DNA of 64,000 nt from the NCBI RefSeq assembly GCF_038024095.1, contig NZ_CP150668.1, forward strand, positions 248,001-312,000. The letters run 5' to 3'. Below the pieces are notes generated by a model. It was not told the DNA's origin. It ran no database searches and saw nothing but the letters and a program-made list of their open reading frames with translations. Positions 26,836 to 35,983 of this stretch are shown piece after piece. The position numbers and the translations under genes are program-made. The DNA comes from Polaribacter tangerinus (GTDB lineage Bacteria; Bacteroidota; Bacteroidia; Flavobacteriales; Flavobacteriaceae). How positions within the stretch are numbered: position 1 is the first letter of the stretch; every line of letters begins with the position of its first letter.

Positions 26836-28649
26836 TGTCGGATATTATTCAGCTTTTACCAGATCATGTTGCCAATCAAATTGCAGCAGGAGAAGTAGTT
26901 CAAAGACCAGCCTCTGTTGTAAAAGAATTACTAGAAAATGCCATAGATGCTGGTGCTACCAATATAAAACTTCTATTAAAAGATGCTGGAAAAACCCTTA
27001 TTCAGGTTATTGATGACGGTAAAGGAATGAGTGCAACGGATGCTAGAATGTCTTTTGAAAGACATGCCACATCCAAAATTAAAAAAGCAGAAGATTTATT
27101 TAATCTTCATACAAAAGGCTTTAGAGGAGAAGCTCTTGCCTCGATTGCCGCTATTGCTCATGTAGAATTAAAAACTAAAGAACCTAAAGAAGAATTAGGT
27201 ACATGCATAAAAATAGCTGGAAGTAAAGTAATTTCACAAGAGTTTATATCTACAGCAAATGGAACCGTTTTAGCTGTTAAAAACTTATTTTACAATATTC
27301 CTGCAAGAAGAAATTTCTTAAAGTCTGATACAGTAGAAACAAGGCATATTATAGATGAGTTTCAAAGAGTAGCATTAGCACATCCAAATATTGCATTTCT
27401 CTTACACCATAATAACAACGAAGTATATCATTTAAAAAGTAGCAATTTAAGGCAACGTATTGTAGCTATTTTTGGGAATAAAATGAACGAAAAATTAGTT
27501 CCTATTGATGAAAAAACAGATATATTAACCATTCATGGTTTTGTAGCTAAACCTGCATTTTCTAAACGTAAAAGAGGGGAGCAATTTTTCTTTGTAAATG
27601 ACCGGTTTATAAAAAGTTCTTATTTAAACCATGCGGTTGTTAGTGCTTTTGATGGCCTTTTAGAACAAGGTGCTCATCCGTCTTATTTTTTATACCTATC
27701 GGTTCCTAGCAACACTATCGATATTAACATTCACCCCACCAAAACAGAGGTGAAATTCGACAATGAAAAAGCGCTTTATGCAATGCTTAGAGCAACTGTT
27801 AAACATAGCTTAGGGCAATACAATGTTGCTCCGGTTTTAGATTTTAATAGAGATTCTAGCCTAGACACTCCTTATCATTTTAATGGAAAATCAACCGCAG
27901 CAAGCACACCAAAAATATCTGTAGATCCTAATTTTAATCCTTTTAAAGAAAAGATAAAACAAGGAAAAGATTTTCAATTTAAAAAAGAAGTAAAAAACGA
28001 AAGCTGGGAGTCTTTATATACAACGAGTATAGAAACAGAGCAAGAGCAACAAGCCAAACTATTTGAACATCAAGAAGAAGAAAAAACACAAAAAACATTT
28101 CAAATTCAGAAAAAATATGTGTTAAGTTCCATAAAATCTGGCGTTGTATTAATTCATCAATCATTGGCACATCAAAGAATATTGTATGAAGAATTTCTTG
28201 AAAGCATAACTGTAAAAGATGCAAATAGCCAACAGTTATTGTTTCCTGTAAAAATTTCATTTTCTTCATCGGAAATAGAAATTATTTACACCATAAAAAC
28301 AGAATTGGAAAGTGCAGGTTTTTCTTTTGATGAATTTACAAAAGATAGTGTTACTATAAAAGGAATTCCTAGCTCTGTTACAGAAAGTAAAATAGGAATA
28401 ATTTTAGAAGAACTATTAAACGATATTAACTTAGAGGTACCCGATGCAAATTACAGTCATTTCGATACAATGGCTAAATCTTTCGCAAAAACACTTTGTA
28501 TAAAAACAGGTACAACAATTACAGAAAAAGAACAAGAAAATTTAGTAAACAACCTGTTTTCTTGTAAGGAACCAACAACATCGCCTAGTGGTAAATCTAT
28601 TATTAAAACCTTAAAATCTGCAGAATTAGATAAAATATTTAACTCTTAA
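26835..28649 (+). CDS. mutL: DNA mismatch repair protein MutL
   Basis: A 604-residue MutL. The N-terminal GHKL ATPase motifs are intact: GEVVQRPASVVKELLENAIDAGA split over residues 18-40, DDGKGM, GFRGEALASI, and FYNIPARRNFLK. A linker (about 345-420) leads to a C-terminal dimerisation domain. The endonuclease motif DQHA(x)2E is replaced by HQSLAHQ (residues 441-447): Asp, His and Glu are all changed, so nicking activity is not expected. Starts one base inside the preceding gene and is followed two bases later by a rhomboid gene. Confidence 0.95.
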   Translation: MSDIIQLLPDHVANQIAAGEVVQRPASVVKELLENAIDAGATNIKLLLKDAGKTLIQVIDDGKGMSATDARMSFERHATSKIKKAEDLFNLHTKGFRGEALASIAAIAHVELKTKEPKEELGTCIKIAGSKVISQEFISTANGTVLAVKNLFYNIPARRNFLKSDTVETRHIIDEFQRVALAHPNIAFLLHHNNNEVYHLKSSNLRQRIVAIFGNKMNEKLVPIDEKTDILTIHGFVAKPAFSKRKRGEQFFFVNDRFIKSSYLNHAVVSAFDGLLEQGAHPSYFLYLSVPSNTIDINIHPTKTEVKFDNEKALYAMLRATVKHSLGQYNVAPVLDFNRDSSLDTPYHFNGKSTAASTPKISVDPNFNPFKEKIKQGKDFQFKKEVKNESWESLYTTSIETEQEQQAKLFEHQEEEKTQKTFQIQKKYVLSSIKSGVVLIHQSLAHQRILYEEFLESITVKDANSQQLLFPVKISFSSSEIEIIYTIKTELESAGFSFDEFTKDSVTIKGIPSSVTESKIGIILEELLNDINLEVPDANYSHFDTMAKSFAKTLCIKTGTTITEKEQENLVNNLFSCKEPTTSPSGKSIIKTLKSAELDKIFNS

Positions 28650-28651
28650 AT

Positions 28652-29383
28652 ATGAACAAGATTACAGACGGTATTAAGCACCTAATCATTATAAATGTAA
28701 TTGTATTTATTGCACCACAATTTTTACAATTAGATTTTACTAATTTGTTAGCACTGCACTTTCCAAAGAATGAAAATTTTGGCTTTTGGCAATATGTGAG
28801 TCATATGTTTATGCACGGTAGTTTTGCACACATATTGTTTAATATGTATGGACTTTGGGCATTTGGTACCCCTTTAGAACAAATGTGGGGCAAGAAAAAA
28901 TTTTTATTTTTCTATTTCTCTGCCGGGATTGGCGCAGGAATAATTTATACTCTAGTGAACTATTATCAATTTTCTACAATTTACGAACTCTTTTTAAATG
29001 CTGGTTTAACACCTTCTGAGGTCATTGCAATTTTAGAAAAAGGGAGTACTAATGATTCTAGAGTAGTTGCATCGATTACCCAACAACAGTTTAGTAAAAT
29101 ATCGATGCTTTATAACACTCCTGCTGTAGGTGCTTCTGGAGCAGTTTATGGTGTTTTAGTAGCATTTGGTCTATATTTTAAAGATGCTAAATTGGCATTA
29201 ATATTTTTCCCAGTACCCATTGCTGCTAAATATTTTATACCTGTGATGATTTTGGGTGATTTATTTTTTGGTATGACTAAATACTCCGTAGGAAATATTG
29301 CTCATTTTGCCCACATTGGTGGTGCTTTAATTGGACTTATTATTGCATATTATTGGAAAAAAAATCAGTTTAAACCTAGCTAA
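28652..29383 (+). CDS. Rhomboid-family intramembrane serine protease (first of two)
   Basis: A 243-residue membrane protein with six helices. Rhomboid features: HMFMHGSFAHILFNM in helix 2, the GASGAVYG serine motif in helix 4 (near residue 165) and the partner histidine in HFAHIGGALIG in helix 6. The catalytic dyad is intact, so it should be an active protease. A long loop between helices 3 and 4 (about 100-150) is unusual compared with the second copy. Its stop overlaps the start of that copy (TAATG). Substrates are unknown. Confidence 0.88.
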   Translation: MNKITDGIKHLIIINVIVFIAPQFLQLDFTNLLALHFPKNENFGFWQYVSHMFMHGSFAHILFNMYGLWAFGTPLEQMWGKKKFLFFYFSAGIGAGIIYTLVNYYQFSTIYELFLNAGLTPSEVIAILEKGSTNDSRVVASITQQQFSKISMLYNTPAVGASGAVYGVLVAFGLYFKDAKLALIFFPVPIAAKYFIPVMILGDLFFGMTKYSVGNIAHFAHIGGALIGLIIAYYWKKNQFKPS

Positions 29384-30234
29384 TGACATTTATAGAAAAC
29401 ATTAAATACAAGTTTAAAACAGCCAATATAGTAGAAAAAATAATCTACATAAATATTGCTGTTTTTGCCATATCGCTGTTAATATCTGTAATTCAAGGAT
29501 TATTTTTAAGCGAGGTAAATTTTATTACAAAATGGTTTTCATTAGATAGTAACTTTAATGAATACCTATTAAAGCCATGGTCTATAATTACATATGGATT
29601 TTTACACGCAGGCTTTATACACTTAATTTTTAATATGATTACCTTATACTTTATAGGTTCTCTATTTATACAATACTTTACTCAAAAACAGCTTTTAAAC
29701 TTCTATATATTAGGTACATTATTTGGTGGATTGCTCTTTATAATTAGTCAGAATTATTTTCCATTGTTCGAAGGAAAATCAGCATTATTAGTTGGGGCAT
29801 CTGCAGGAATATCTGCAATTTTTATTGGTATTGCTACTTATATGCCAAACTACCAACTAAAAATTCCGCTTATTGGTTTTGTAAAAATATGGCATTTAGC
29901 TGCGGTTTGGTTATTTTTTGATATTGTTGGTTTAATTGGCCCCAATGCTGGTGGAAGCTTCTCACATTTAGGCGGAAGTCTATTCGGTTTTTTATATGTA
30001 AACCAAGCAAGCAATAAAGAAATTACTTTTTTAGACAACATACTTTCACTTTTTAAAAGAAAAGAAAAACCTTTAAAAACCGTTTATAAATCTAATATAA
30101 AAACGAAAAAAAAAGAACAAAATACACCACCTAATCAGCAACAAATAGACGCTATTTTAGATAAAATAAGTAAATCTGGTTACGACACACTAACTAAAGC
30201 AGAAAAAGATTTTTTATTTAAGCAAGGAAAATAA
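29383..30234 (+). CDS. Rhomboid-family intramembrane serine protease (second of two)
   Basis: A 283-residue six-helix rhomboid protein with the serine in GASAGISAIF and the histidine in FSHLGGSLFGF. The serine motif is GASA rather than GxSG, a variation seen in active members. A cytoplasmic C-terminal tail (about 215-283) is lysine-rich and ends in a short helix with DAILDKISKSGYDTLTKAEK, found in many Bacteroidota rhomboids. It is translationally coupled to the preceding rhomboid and followed three bases later by the EEP hydrolase gene. Confidence 0.86.
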   Translation: MTFIENIKYKFKTANIVEKIIYINIAVFAISLLISVIQGLFLSEVNFITKWFSLDSNFNEYLLKPWSIITYGFLHAGFIHLIFNMITLYFIGSLFIQYFTQKQLLNFYILGTLFGGLLFIISQNYFPLFEGKSALLVGASAGISAIFIGIATYMPNYQLKIPLIGFVKIWHLAAVWLFFDIVGLIGPNAGGSFSHLGGSLFGFLYVNQASNKEITFLDNILSLFKRKEKPLKTVYKSNIKTKKKEQNTPPNQQQIDAILDKISKSGYDTLTKAEKDFLFKQGK

Positions 30235-30237
30235 TAA

Positions 30238-31227
30238 ATGAAGAAGCTCTCTTTTTTAGATAAATTTATTTTTTTGGTAAACTCTGTTTTAGCAACACTT
30301 TTGCTATTATCCTATTGCTTACCACTGGTATCACCAAAAACAATTCCTTTTTTTACCATTTTAAGTCTTTTCGTTCCAATACTATTACTCTTAAACTTAT
30401 TGTTTATTATTTACTGGTTATTAAAATTAAAAAAACAATTTTTCCTCTCTACACTAATTATATCGATTGGTCTTTTCGTTTCTAAACCTTTTTTCAAAAT
30501 ATCTAGTGAAAACAGTGCATTAAATAATGACTTAAAAATAATGAGTTATAATGTAAAAGCTTTTGACCTTTTCTTCAAAAAAGGAGTAAGTAACGGATTG
30601 GAATTTATAAAAAGTAAAAATCCAGATATATTATGTATACAAGAATATTTTAGCAGCTCAAAAATTAAAATTAACTACCCTTATCAGTATGTAAAGAAAA
30701 AGGGAAATTTTGGAATGGCAATTTACTCAAAATTTAAAATCATTAACTCTGGTTCATTAGATTTGGCTCAAACTTCAAATAATATAATTTTTGCTGATGT
30801 TCTTAAAAATAATGACACAATTAGAGTGTACAATACACACTTCGAGTCTTTAAGAATAAAGCCAAATGAAGAAAATTTTGGCGAAAAAGACTCTGAGAAA
30901 TTATTCATTAGACTCTCAAGTTCTTTTAAAAAACAAGCAGTACAAACAGCTGTTTTTTTGGCTCACGAGCAAAATTGGCTTGGGAAGAAAATAATTTCTG
31001 GAGACTTTAATAATACAGCTTATTCTTGGATGTATCATCAAATTTCTAAAAACAAAAAAGATGCATTTATAGAAGCTGGTAAAGGGTTTGGAAAGACTTT
31101 TAACTATTTTTTTCCGTTAAGGATTGACTACATTCTAACAGATAAAAATGCAATCATAAACAAATTTGTAGTATATAATGAGGAGTTCTCCGACCACTAC
31201 CCTATTCTAGCTAGAGTAAACTGGTAG
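30238..31227 (+). CDS. Membrane-anchored endonuclease/exonuclease/phosphatase (EEP) family protein
   Basis: A 329-residue protein with three N-terminal transmembrane helices (about 10-85) and an extracytoplasmic EEP domain. Metal and catalytic residues seen: MSYNVKAFD, the Glu in ILCIQEYF, ISGDFNN, and the closing SDHYPILA. The fold covers DNases, sphingomyelinases and phosphoinositide phosphatases; substrate cannot be predicted. It ends the mutL-rhomboid-rhomboid run and its stop lies two bases from the convergent monooxygenase-fold gene. Confidence 0.85.
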   Translation: MKKLSFLDKFIFLVNSVLATLLLLSYCLPLVSPKTIPFFTILSLFVPILLLLNLLFIIYWLLKLKKQFFLSTLIISIGLFVSKPFFKISSENSALNNDLKIMSYNVKAFDLFFKKGVSNGLEFIKSKNPDILCIQEYFSSSKIKINYPYQYVKKKGNFGMAIYSKFKIINSGSLDLAQTSNNIIFADVLKNNDTIRVYNTHFESLRIKPNEENFGEKDSEKLFIRLSSSFKKQAVQTAVFLAHEQNWLGKKIISGDFNNTAYSWMYHQISKNKKDAFIEAGKGFGKTFNYFFPLRIDYILTDKNAIINKFVVYNEEFSDHYPILARVNW

Positions 31228-31229
31228 TT

Positions 31230-31547
31230 CTATTTTTCGAAACTATACGCTCTTTCTACCTTACAAATTCTTAATTGGTATTTTGCATACCATTTTTCCC
31301 TCCCTAAAACTCTTGCCTCTGTATGCTCCAAATTATTTTTCCATTTAGAAATAGCCTCTAAACTAGACCAATAAGAAACCGTAATTCCGATAGAATTTCT
31401 GGCAGACTCAATTCCCAAAAAGCCCTCTTGTTGTTTGGCTAAAGTGATCATTCTTTCTGATGTTTTCTCATAACCATCTATATTTTCTGATAATACAGTA
31501 GAAAAAATAACTGCATAATATGGAGTATCTATATTGGAAACTAACAT
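31230..31547 (-). CDS. Antibiotic biosynthesis monooxygenase (ABM) fold protein
   Basis: A 105-residue ferredoxin-like alpha/beta-barrel protein. The pattern Y-Y-A-V-I-F near the start, G-F-L-G-I-E-S and V-S-Y-W-S-S-L-E-A-I-S-K-W is typical of the ABM superfamily, whose small dimeric members include quinol monooxygenases and haem-degrading enzymes. The W-S-S/E pattern and A-x-x-x-G-R-x-K-W-Y tail resemble general stress-type members. Substrate is unknown. It is a single convergent gene. Confidence 0.8.
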   Translation of the reverse strand: MLVSNIDTPYYAVIFSTVLSENIDGYEKTSERMITLAKQQEGFLGIESARNSIGITVSYWSSLEAISKWKNNLEHTEARVLGREKWYAKYQLRICKVERAYSFEK

Positions 31548-31646
31548 TTTTTTAGGATTCTAATATTTGGTGTAAAATTACCCTGTAAATATAATTTTTA
31601 TTTAGAAGATGTAGCTTATGTATTTCAAAAATCATGAATAAAATTG

Positions 31647-31654
31647 TAATTTTG
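31647..31654 (+). promoter_or_regulatory. Putative -7 promoter element for mtaB
   Basis: TAATTTTG fits TAnnTTTG, 20 bases before the ATG at 31675. Confidence 0.5.
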
Positions 31655-31674
31655 CAATCAATAAATGTATCGAC

Positions 31675-33009
31675 ATGGAAGCCAATAAAAAAGTTGCGTT
31701 TTACACATTAGGATGTAAATTAAACTTTTCTGAGACATCTACAATTGCAAGAAACTTTGTTAAAGAGGGTTTTGAAAGAGTAGAATTTGAAGAAGCAGCA
31801 GATATTTACGTTATCAATACATGTTCTGTAACAGACAATGCAGATAAACGTTTTAAATCTATTGTAAAAAACGCACTCAAAAAAAATGAAGATGCATTTT
31901 TAATTGCTGTTGGCTGTTATGCACAACTAAAACCAGAAGAATTGGCTGCTGTAGATGGTGTCGACTTGGTTTTAGGCGCCACAGAAAAATTTAATGTTAC
32001 AGCTTATATAAACGATTTAACAAAGAATAACACCGGTGAAATTTACTCATGTGAAATTTCTGATGCCGACTTTTATGTTGGCTCTTATTCTATTGGAGAC
32101 AGAACAAGAGCTTTTTTAAAAGTTCAGGATGGATGTGATTATAAATGTACTTATTGTACTATACCATTGGCCAGAGGAATATCTAGAAGCGATACACTAG
32201 AAAATGTTCTAAAAAATGCTCAAGAAATTGCCTCTAAAGGCATTAAAGAAATCGTATTAACAGGAGTAAATATTGGAGATTATGGAAAAGGTGAGTTTGG
32301 AAATAAAAAACACCAACATACTTTTCTAGAATTGGTGAAAGAATTAGATAAAGTTTCTGGCATAAATCGTCTAAGAATATCTTCTATCGAACCAAATTTA
32401 CTAAAAGATGAAACCATACAATTTGTAGCTGAGTCTACAACTTTTGTTCCTCACTTTCATATTCCTTTACAATCTGGTAGCGACACTTTACTAAAAAGGA
32501 TGAAACGTAGGTATTTACGAGAAACCTATACAAATAGAGTTTCAAAAATTAAAGAAACGATGCCAAACGCTTGTATAGGTGTAGATGTTATTGTTGGTTT
32601 TCCTGGAGAAACAGAAGCACTTTTTTTAGAAACTTACAATTATTTAAACGCTTTAGATATTTCTTATTTACATGTGTTTACTTACTCTGAAAGACCGAAT
32701 ACCGAAGCAGAAAACATGGAAGGCGTGGTTCCTAAAAAAGTAAGAGCTAAAAGAAGTAAAATGTTACGAGGTCTTTCGGCAAAAAAAAGACGTGCTTTTT
32801 ACGAATCGCAATTAGGTAACACCTTAACAGTTTTATTTGAAAACGAAAACAAAGAAGGGTATATTAACGGGTTTACAGAAAATTATGTAAAAGTTAAAAC
32901 TACTTGGAACCCAGCACTTTTAAATACGCTTCACACTATTAAACTTACAGAAATTGATGAAGATGGTTTGGTACGTTTTAAGTTTGAAAATGAACTTGTA
33001 AGCATTTAA
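31675..33009 (+). CDS. mtaB: tRNA (t6A37) methylthiotransferase MtaB
   Basis: A 444-residue radical-SAM methylthiotransferase. Order: N-terminal UPF0004 domain with the cluster cysteines in LGCKLN, NTCSVTD and VGCYAQ; the radical SAM core with CDYKCTYC; and a C-terminal TRAM-like segment (about 385-444). The start sequence FYTLGCKLNFSET and the LGC-K-x-N form distinguish MtaB (which makes ms2t6A in tRNAs reading ANN codons) from MiaB and RimO. It has its own promoter, and a hydrolase gene follows 18 bases downstream. Confidence 0.93.
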   Translation: MEANKKVAFYTLGCKLNFSETSTIARNFVKEGFERVEFEEAADIYVINTCSVTDNADKRFKSIVKNALKKNEDAFLIAVGCYAQLKPEELAAVDGVDLVLGATEKFNVTAYINDLTKNNTGEIYSCEISDADFYVGSYSIGDRTRAFLKVQDGCDYKCTYCTIPLARGISRSDTLENVLKNAQEIASKGIKEIVLTGVNIGDYGKGEFGNKKHQHTFLELVKELDKVSGINRLRISSIEPNLLKDETIQFVAESTTFVPHFHIPLQSGSDTLLKRMKRRYLRETYTNRVSKIKETMPNACIGVDVIVGFPGETEALFLETYNYLNALDISYLHVFTYSERPNTEAENMEGVVPKKVRAKRSKMLRGLSAKKRRAFYESQLGNTLTVLFENENKEGYINGFTENYVKVKTTWNPALLNTLHTIKLTEIDEDGLVRFKFENELVSI

Positions 33010-33027
33010 AAAATGTTTTAAGAAATA

Positions 33028-33699
33028 ATGCAAAAAGTGCCAGAAAATACTACTATTTATTTTTTACCTGGCTTAGCAGCAGGGCCCGAAATTTTTGAAG
33101 GTCTTACCTTAAATTCTTCAAAGTATACAAGTTGCTTTTTAGAATGGATGCTTCCACTTTCTGAAGACGAAAAATTAGAAAATTATGCCAAAAGGTTTTC
33201 TAAAAAAATAATTGGTAATAACATTGTATTAGTTGGAGTTTCCTTTGGAGGAATTTTAGCACAAGAAATTGCCAAAATTATACCCGTTAAAAAAGTTATT
33301 ATTATTTCTAGCGTTAAAAGCAACAAAGAGTTTCCTTTTGTGTTCAAAATGGCAAAAGCAACAAAATTATACAAACTCTTTCCTACAAAAGTAATTGAAA
33401 ACTTCGACCAATATACTTCTTTATTTGTTGGTAAAAGTCTTAAAAAAAAGGCCAATTTATATGAAAAATATTTATCGGTTAGAGAAAACACATACCTAAA
33501 ATGGGGAATTAAAAACACTTTACATTGGAAACAAGATAAAATCCTTAAAAATATTACACACGTTCACGGCACAGAAGACAGTGTTTTCCCAATTAAAAAC
33601 ATTGATAATGTTACACGTATAGAAGGAGGAAATCATGCGATGATTATTACAAAAGCCAAAAAAATTTCTACTATTATTGATAGGGTTTTAACTTGTTAG
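33028..33699 (+). CDS. Alpha/beta hydrolase
   Basis: A 223-residue alpha/beta-hydrolase. The nucleophile elbow is GVSFGG (Ser near residue 73); the acid is probably the Asp in GTEDSVFP and the base the His in GGNHAMI near the C-terminus. A lid-like insertion lies at about 105-160. No signal peptide. Such short members include esterases and thioesterases; a substrate cannot be named. Probably cotranscribed with mtaB. Confidence 0.78.
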   Translation: MQKVPENTTIYFLPGLAAGPEIFEGLTLNSSKYTSCFLEWMLPLSEDEKLENYAKRFSKKIIGNNIVLVGVSFGGILAQEIAKIIPVKKVIIISSVKSNKEFPFVFKMAKATKLYKLFPTKVIENFDQYTSLFVGKSLKKKANLYEKYLSVRENTYLKWGIKNTLHWKQDKILKNITHVHGTEDSVFPIKNIDNVTRIEGGNHAMIITKAKKISTIIDRVLTC

Positions 33700-33743
33700 T
33701 TTAGTGGTGATTTCTTACTTTTAGGGTATAAAAATTTATAGCC

Positions 33744-34661
33744 ATGAAAACATCTTATAGAATATTGCTTTTACTTAGTATCTCGATAATTACACTCTTT
33801 TTTATTAACGGAATTAATAAAAATGAAACAGCTACAAAAGTATCAGATCCAGAGCTTCAAACTCATGAAACATACAAAATAAAGTCTTTAGACCTACCTC
33901 AAGACTTAAACTTAGCTGGAGAAAGAGTTCCTCTAGAAATAAATGATGTAAAAGAACGAATGGAGAGAGAGCTTTTGGTAAATACTTATTGGCAATCCAA
34001 CGGATTACTACTTTTGAAAAGAGCCAACAAATATTTTCCTGTTTTAGAACCGCTATTAAAAAAGCACAATTTACCTGACGATTTTAAATTTCTTGCACTT
34101 GCAGAGAGTGCTTTTATAGACGAAACTTCATCAGCTGGGGCTGCAGGAATGTGGCATTTTATGAAAGCTACAGGAAAAGAATATGGCTTGGAAATAAACA
34201 GAAATGTAGACGAAAGATACAACATAGAAAAATCTACTGCTGTGGCTGCAGAATATCTAAAAAAATCTAAAGAAAGATTGGGTTCTTGGACGTTAGCAGC
34301 TGCTGCTTATAATGCTGGAAACTATGGTATTTCTAAAAGGCTTGAGGCACAGGAAGTAACTAGTTATTACGACGCTAAACTACCAGATGAAACAGAAAGA
34401 TATATTTTTAGAATTCTTGCTCTAAAAGAAATCATTAATAATCCCGAAAAGTATGGTTTTGTGATTGAAAAAGACGATTTATATACTTTAGAAAAAACAA
34501 AAACTGTAAAAGTAGATACTGCAATAAGTAACTTAACGGCTTTTGCAAAAAAATTTAACATGAACTATAAAGAACTAAAAATTCATAATCCTTGGTTAAG
34601 AGAATACAAATTAAATAACAAAAGTAGAAAGCTTTATGAAATAAAAGTCCCTGTAGATTAA
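33744..34661 (+). CDS. Lytic transglycosylase (SLT domain, MltD-like)
   Basis: A 305-residue exported protein with an N-terminal signal or anchor helix (about 5-25). The SLT (GH23) domain is clear: the catalytic Glu in FLALAESAF, AGAAGMWHFM, GLEINRNVDERYNIEKSTAVAAEYL, and LAAAAYNAGNYGI. The C-terminus (about 260-305) has a degenerate LysM-like segment. It cleaves the MurNAc-GlcNAc bond of peptidoglycan in the periplasm, forming anhydro ends. It is a single gene with a terminator at its end. Confidence 0.9.
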   Translation: MKTSYRILLLLSISIITLFFINGINKNETATKVSDPELQTHETYKIKSLDLPQDLNLAGERVPLEINDVKERMERELLVNTYWQSNGLLLLKRANKYFPVLEPLLKKHNLPDDFKFLALAESAFIDETSSAGAAGMWHFMKATGKEYGLEINRNVDERYNIEKSTAVAAEYLKKSKERLGSWTLAAAAYNAGNYGISKRLEAQEVTSYYDAKLPDETERYIFRILALKEIINNPEKYGFVIEKDDLYTLEKTKTVKVDTAISNLTAFAKKFNMNYKELKIHNPWLREYKLNNKSRKLYEIKVPVD

Positions 34662-34674
34662 TTTTTACAGACCA

Positions 34675-34712
34675 AAAAAAAGCTCAGAAAAATCTCTGAG
34701 CTTTTTTTTAGT
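34675..34712. terminator. Bidirectional terminator after the lytic transglycosylase and polyamine operons
   Basis: AGCTCAGA (34682-34689) pairs with TCTGAGCT (34696-34703), with A and T runs of eight on either side. It serves both convergent units. Confidence 0.85.
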
Positions 34713-34714
34713 CA

Positions 34715-34993
34715 CTAACCTTCATCTTCTAGGTCTGTTAAATCTAAATCTTCGTCTTCATCAAAAGAATCTTCATCCTCTATATAATCTTCCATAGTTT
34801 GTTCTAATTTAGAACTAATTTTAACTAAGTAAATAGTGTCATCTGTTCTAACTTCCACTGTTTTTATAGTTTCGCCTTTAGAATTTTTAAAGGAAATAAT
34901 ATCTGAATAATCATATCCTGACGGATATTTTTCTACCAACATATCTAAAATATCAGTTGTTAGCTTTGCATAATCTACGATAACTCTCTTCAT
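34715..34993 (-). CDS. Small conserved acidic flavobacterial protein
   Basis: A 92-residue protein with an alpha/beta-like core (about 1-70: MKRVIVDYAKLTTDILDML, then V-E-V-R-T-D-D-T-I-Y-L-V-K-I-S) and a strongly acidic C-terminal tail rich in Asp and Glu. I recall close relatives across flavobacteria without a reliable function. It begins 12 bases after the DHS-like gene, so it is probably the last cistron of the polyamine operon. No catalytic motif is visible. Confidence 0.7.
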   Translation of the reverse strand: MKRVIVDYAKLTTDILDMLVEKYPSGYDYSDIISFKNSKGETIKTVEVRTDDTIYLVKISSKLEQTMEDYIEDEDSFDEDEDLDLTDLEDEG

Positions 34994-35005
34994 TTCTTTA
35001 AAAAA

Positions 35006-35983
35006 TTACATTTCCAATAAATACGCAAAAATTAGTGGAGCAACTATAGTAGCATCACTTTCTATTATAAACTTGGGTGTATCTATATCTAGTTTTCCCC
35101 AAGTAATTTTTTCGTTAGGCACAGCTCCAGAATACGATCCATAACTGGTGGTAGAATCTGAAATTTGACAAAAATAACTCCAAAAAGGAGTGTCTGTTCT
35201 TTCCATATCTTGATACAACATTGGTACTACGCAAATAGGAAAATCTCCTGCAATTCCTCCTCCTATTTGAAAAAATCCAATTCCGGATGTAGCATTATCT
35301 GTATACCAATCTGCAAGAAAAGTCATATATTCTATACCCGACTTCATTGTACTTGCTTTTAGTTCTCCTTTTAAAACATAAGAGGCAAAAATATTTCCCA
35401 TGGTAGAATCTTCCCATCCAGGAACTACCATTGGTAAGTTTTTTTCTGCAGCTGCATACATCCAAGAATTTTTAATATCTATTTCGTAATACTGTTCTAA
35501 AACACCCGAGAGCAAGAGTTTATACATGTATTCGTGTGGTAAATAACGTTCTCCGTTTTCTTCTGCCTCTTTCCAAATTTTAACAATATGAGCTTGTATT
35601 CTCCTAAACGCCTCTTCTTCTGGTATGCAAGTATCAGTAACTCTGTTCAATCCTTTTTCTAATAAACCCCACTCATCATGCGGAGTTAAATCTCTATAAT
35701 TTGGTACTCTTTTGTAATGAGAATGTGCCACTAAGTTCATAACATCTTCTTCTAAATTTGCACCTGTGCAAGAAATAATGTGTACTTTATCCTGACGAAT
35801 CATTTCGGCAAATATTTTACCTAATTCGGCAGTACTCATTGCTCCAGCTAAAGAAACAAGCATTTTGTTTCCTTTATTTAACTGATCTTCGTAGCCTTTT
35901 GCTGCATCCAATAGTGCAGCTGCGTTAAAATGAAGAAAATACTTTTCTATAAATTCTGAAATAGGTTTTTGATTAGTATTCAT
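35006..35983 (-). CDS. Deoxyhypusine-synthase-like protein, probable homospermidine synthase
   Basis: A 325-residue member of the deoxyhypusine synthase family from the second in-frame ATG of the run M-M-K-M; the first is nine bases upstream. Features: SLAGAMSTAELGKIF, HIISCTGANLEEDVMNLVAHS (NAD binding), an F-F-Q-I-G-G-G segment, and the loop SGAVPNEKITWGK that contains the conserved lysine forming the enzyme-imine intermediate. Bacteria have no eIF5A to modify, so a polyamine product is expected: transfer of an aminobutyl group to putrescine gives homospermidine. Gene order after speA and speB supports this. It overlaps the end of speB by eleven bases. Confidence 0.8.
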   Translation of the reverse strand: MNTNQKPISEFIEKYFLHFNAAALLDAAKGYEDQLNKGNKMLVSLAGAMSTAELGKIFAEMIRQDKVHIISCTGANLEEDVMNLVAHSHYKRVPNYRDLTPHDEWGLLEKGLNRVTDTCIPEEEAFRRIQAHIVKIWKEAEENGERYLPHEYMYKLLLSGVLEQYYEIDIKNSWMYAAAEKNLPMVVPGWEDSTMGNIFASYVLKGELKASTMKSGIEYMTFLADWYTDNATSGIGFFQIGGGIAGDFPICVVPMLYQDMERTDTPFWSYFCQISDSTTSYGSYSGAVPNEKITWGKLDIDTPKFIIESDATIVAPLIFAYLLEM

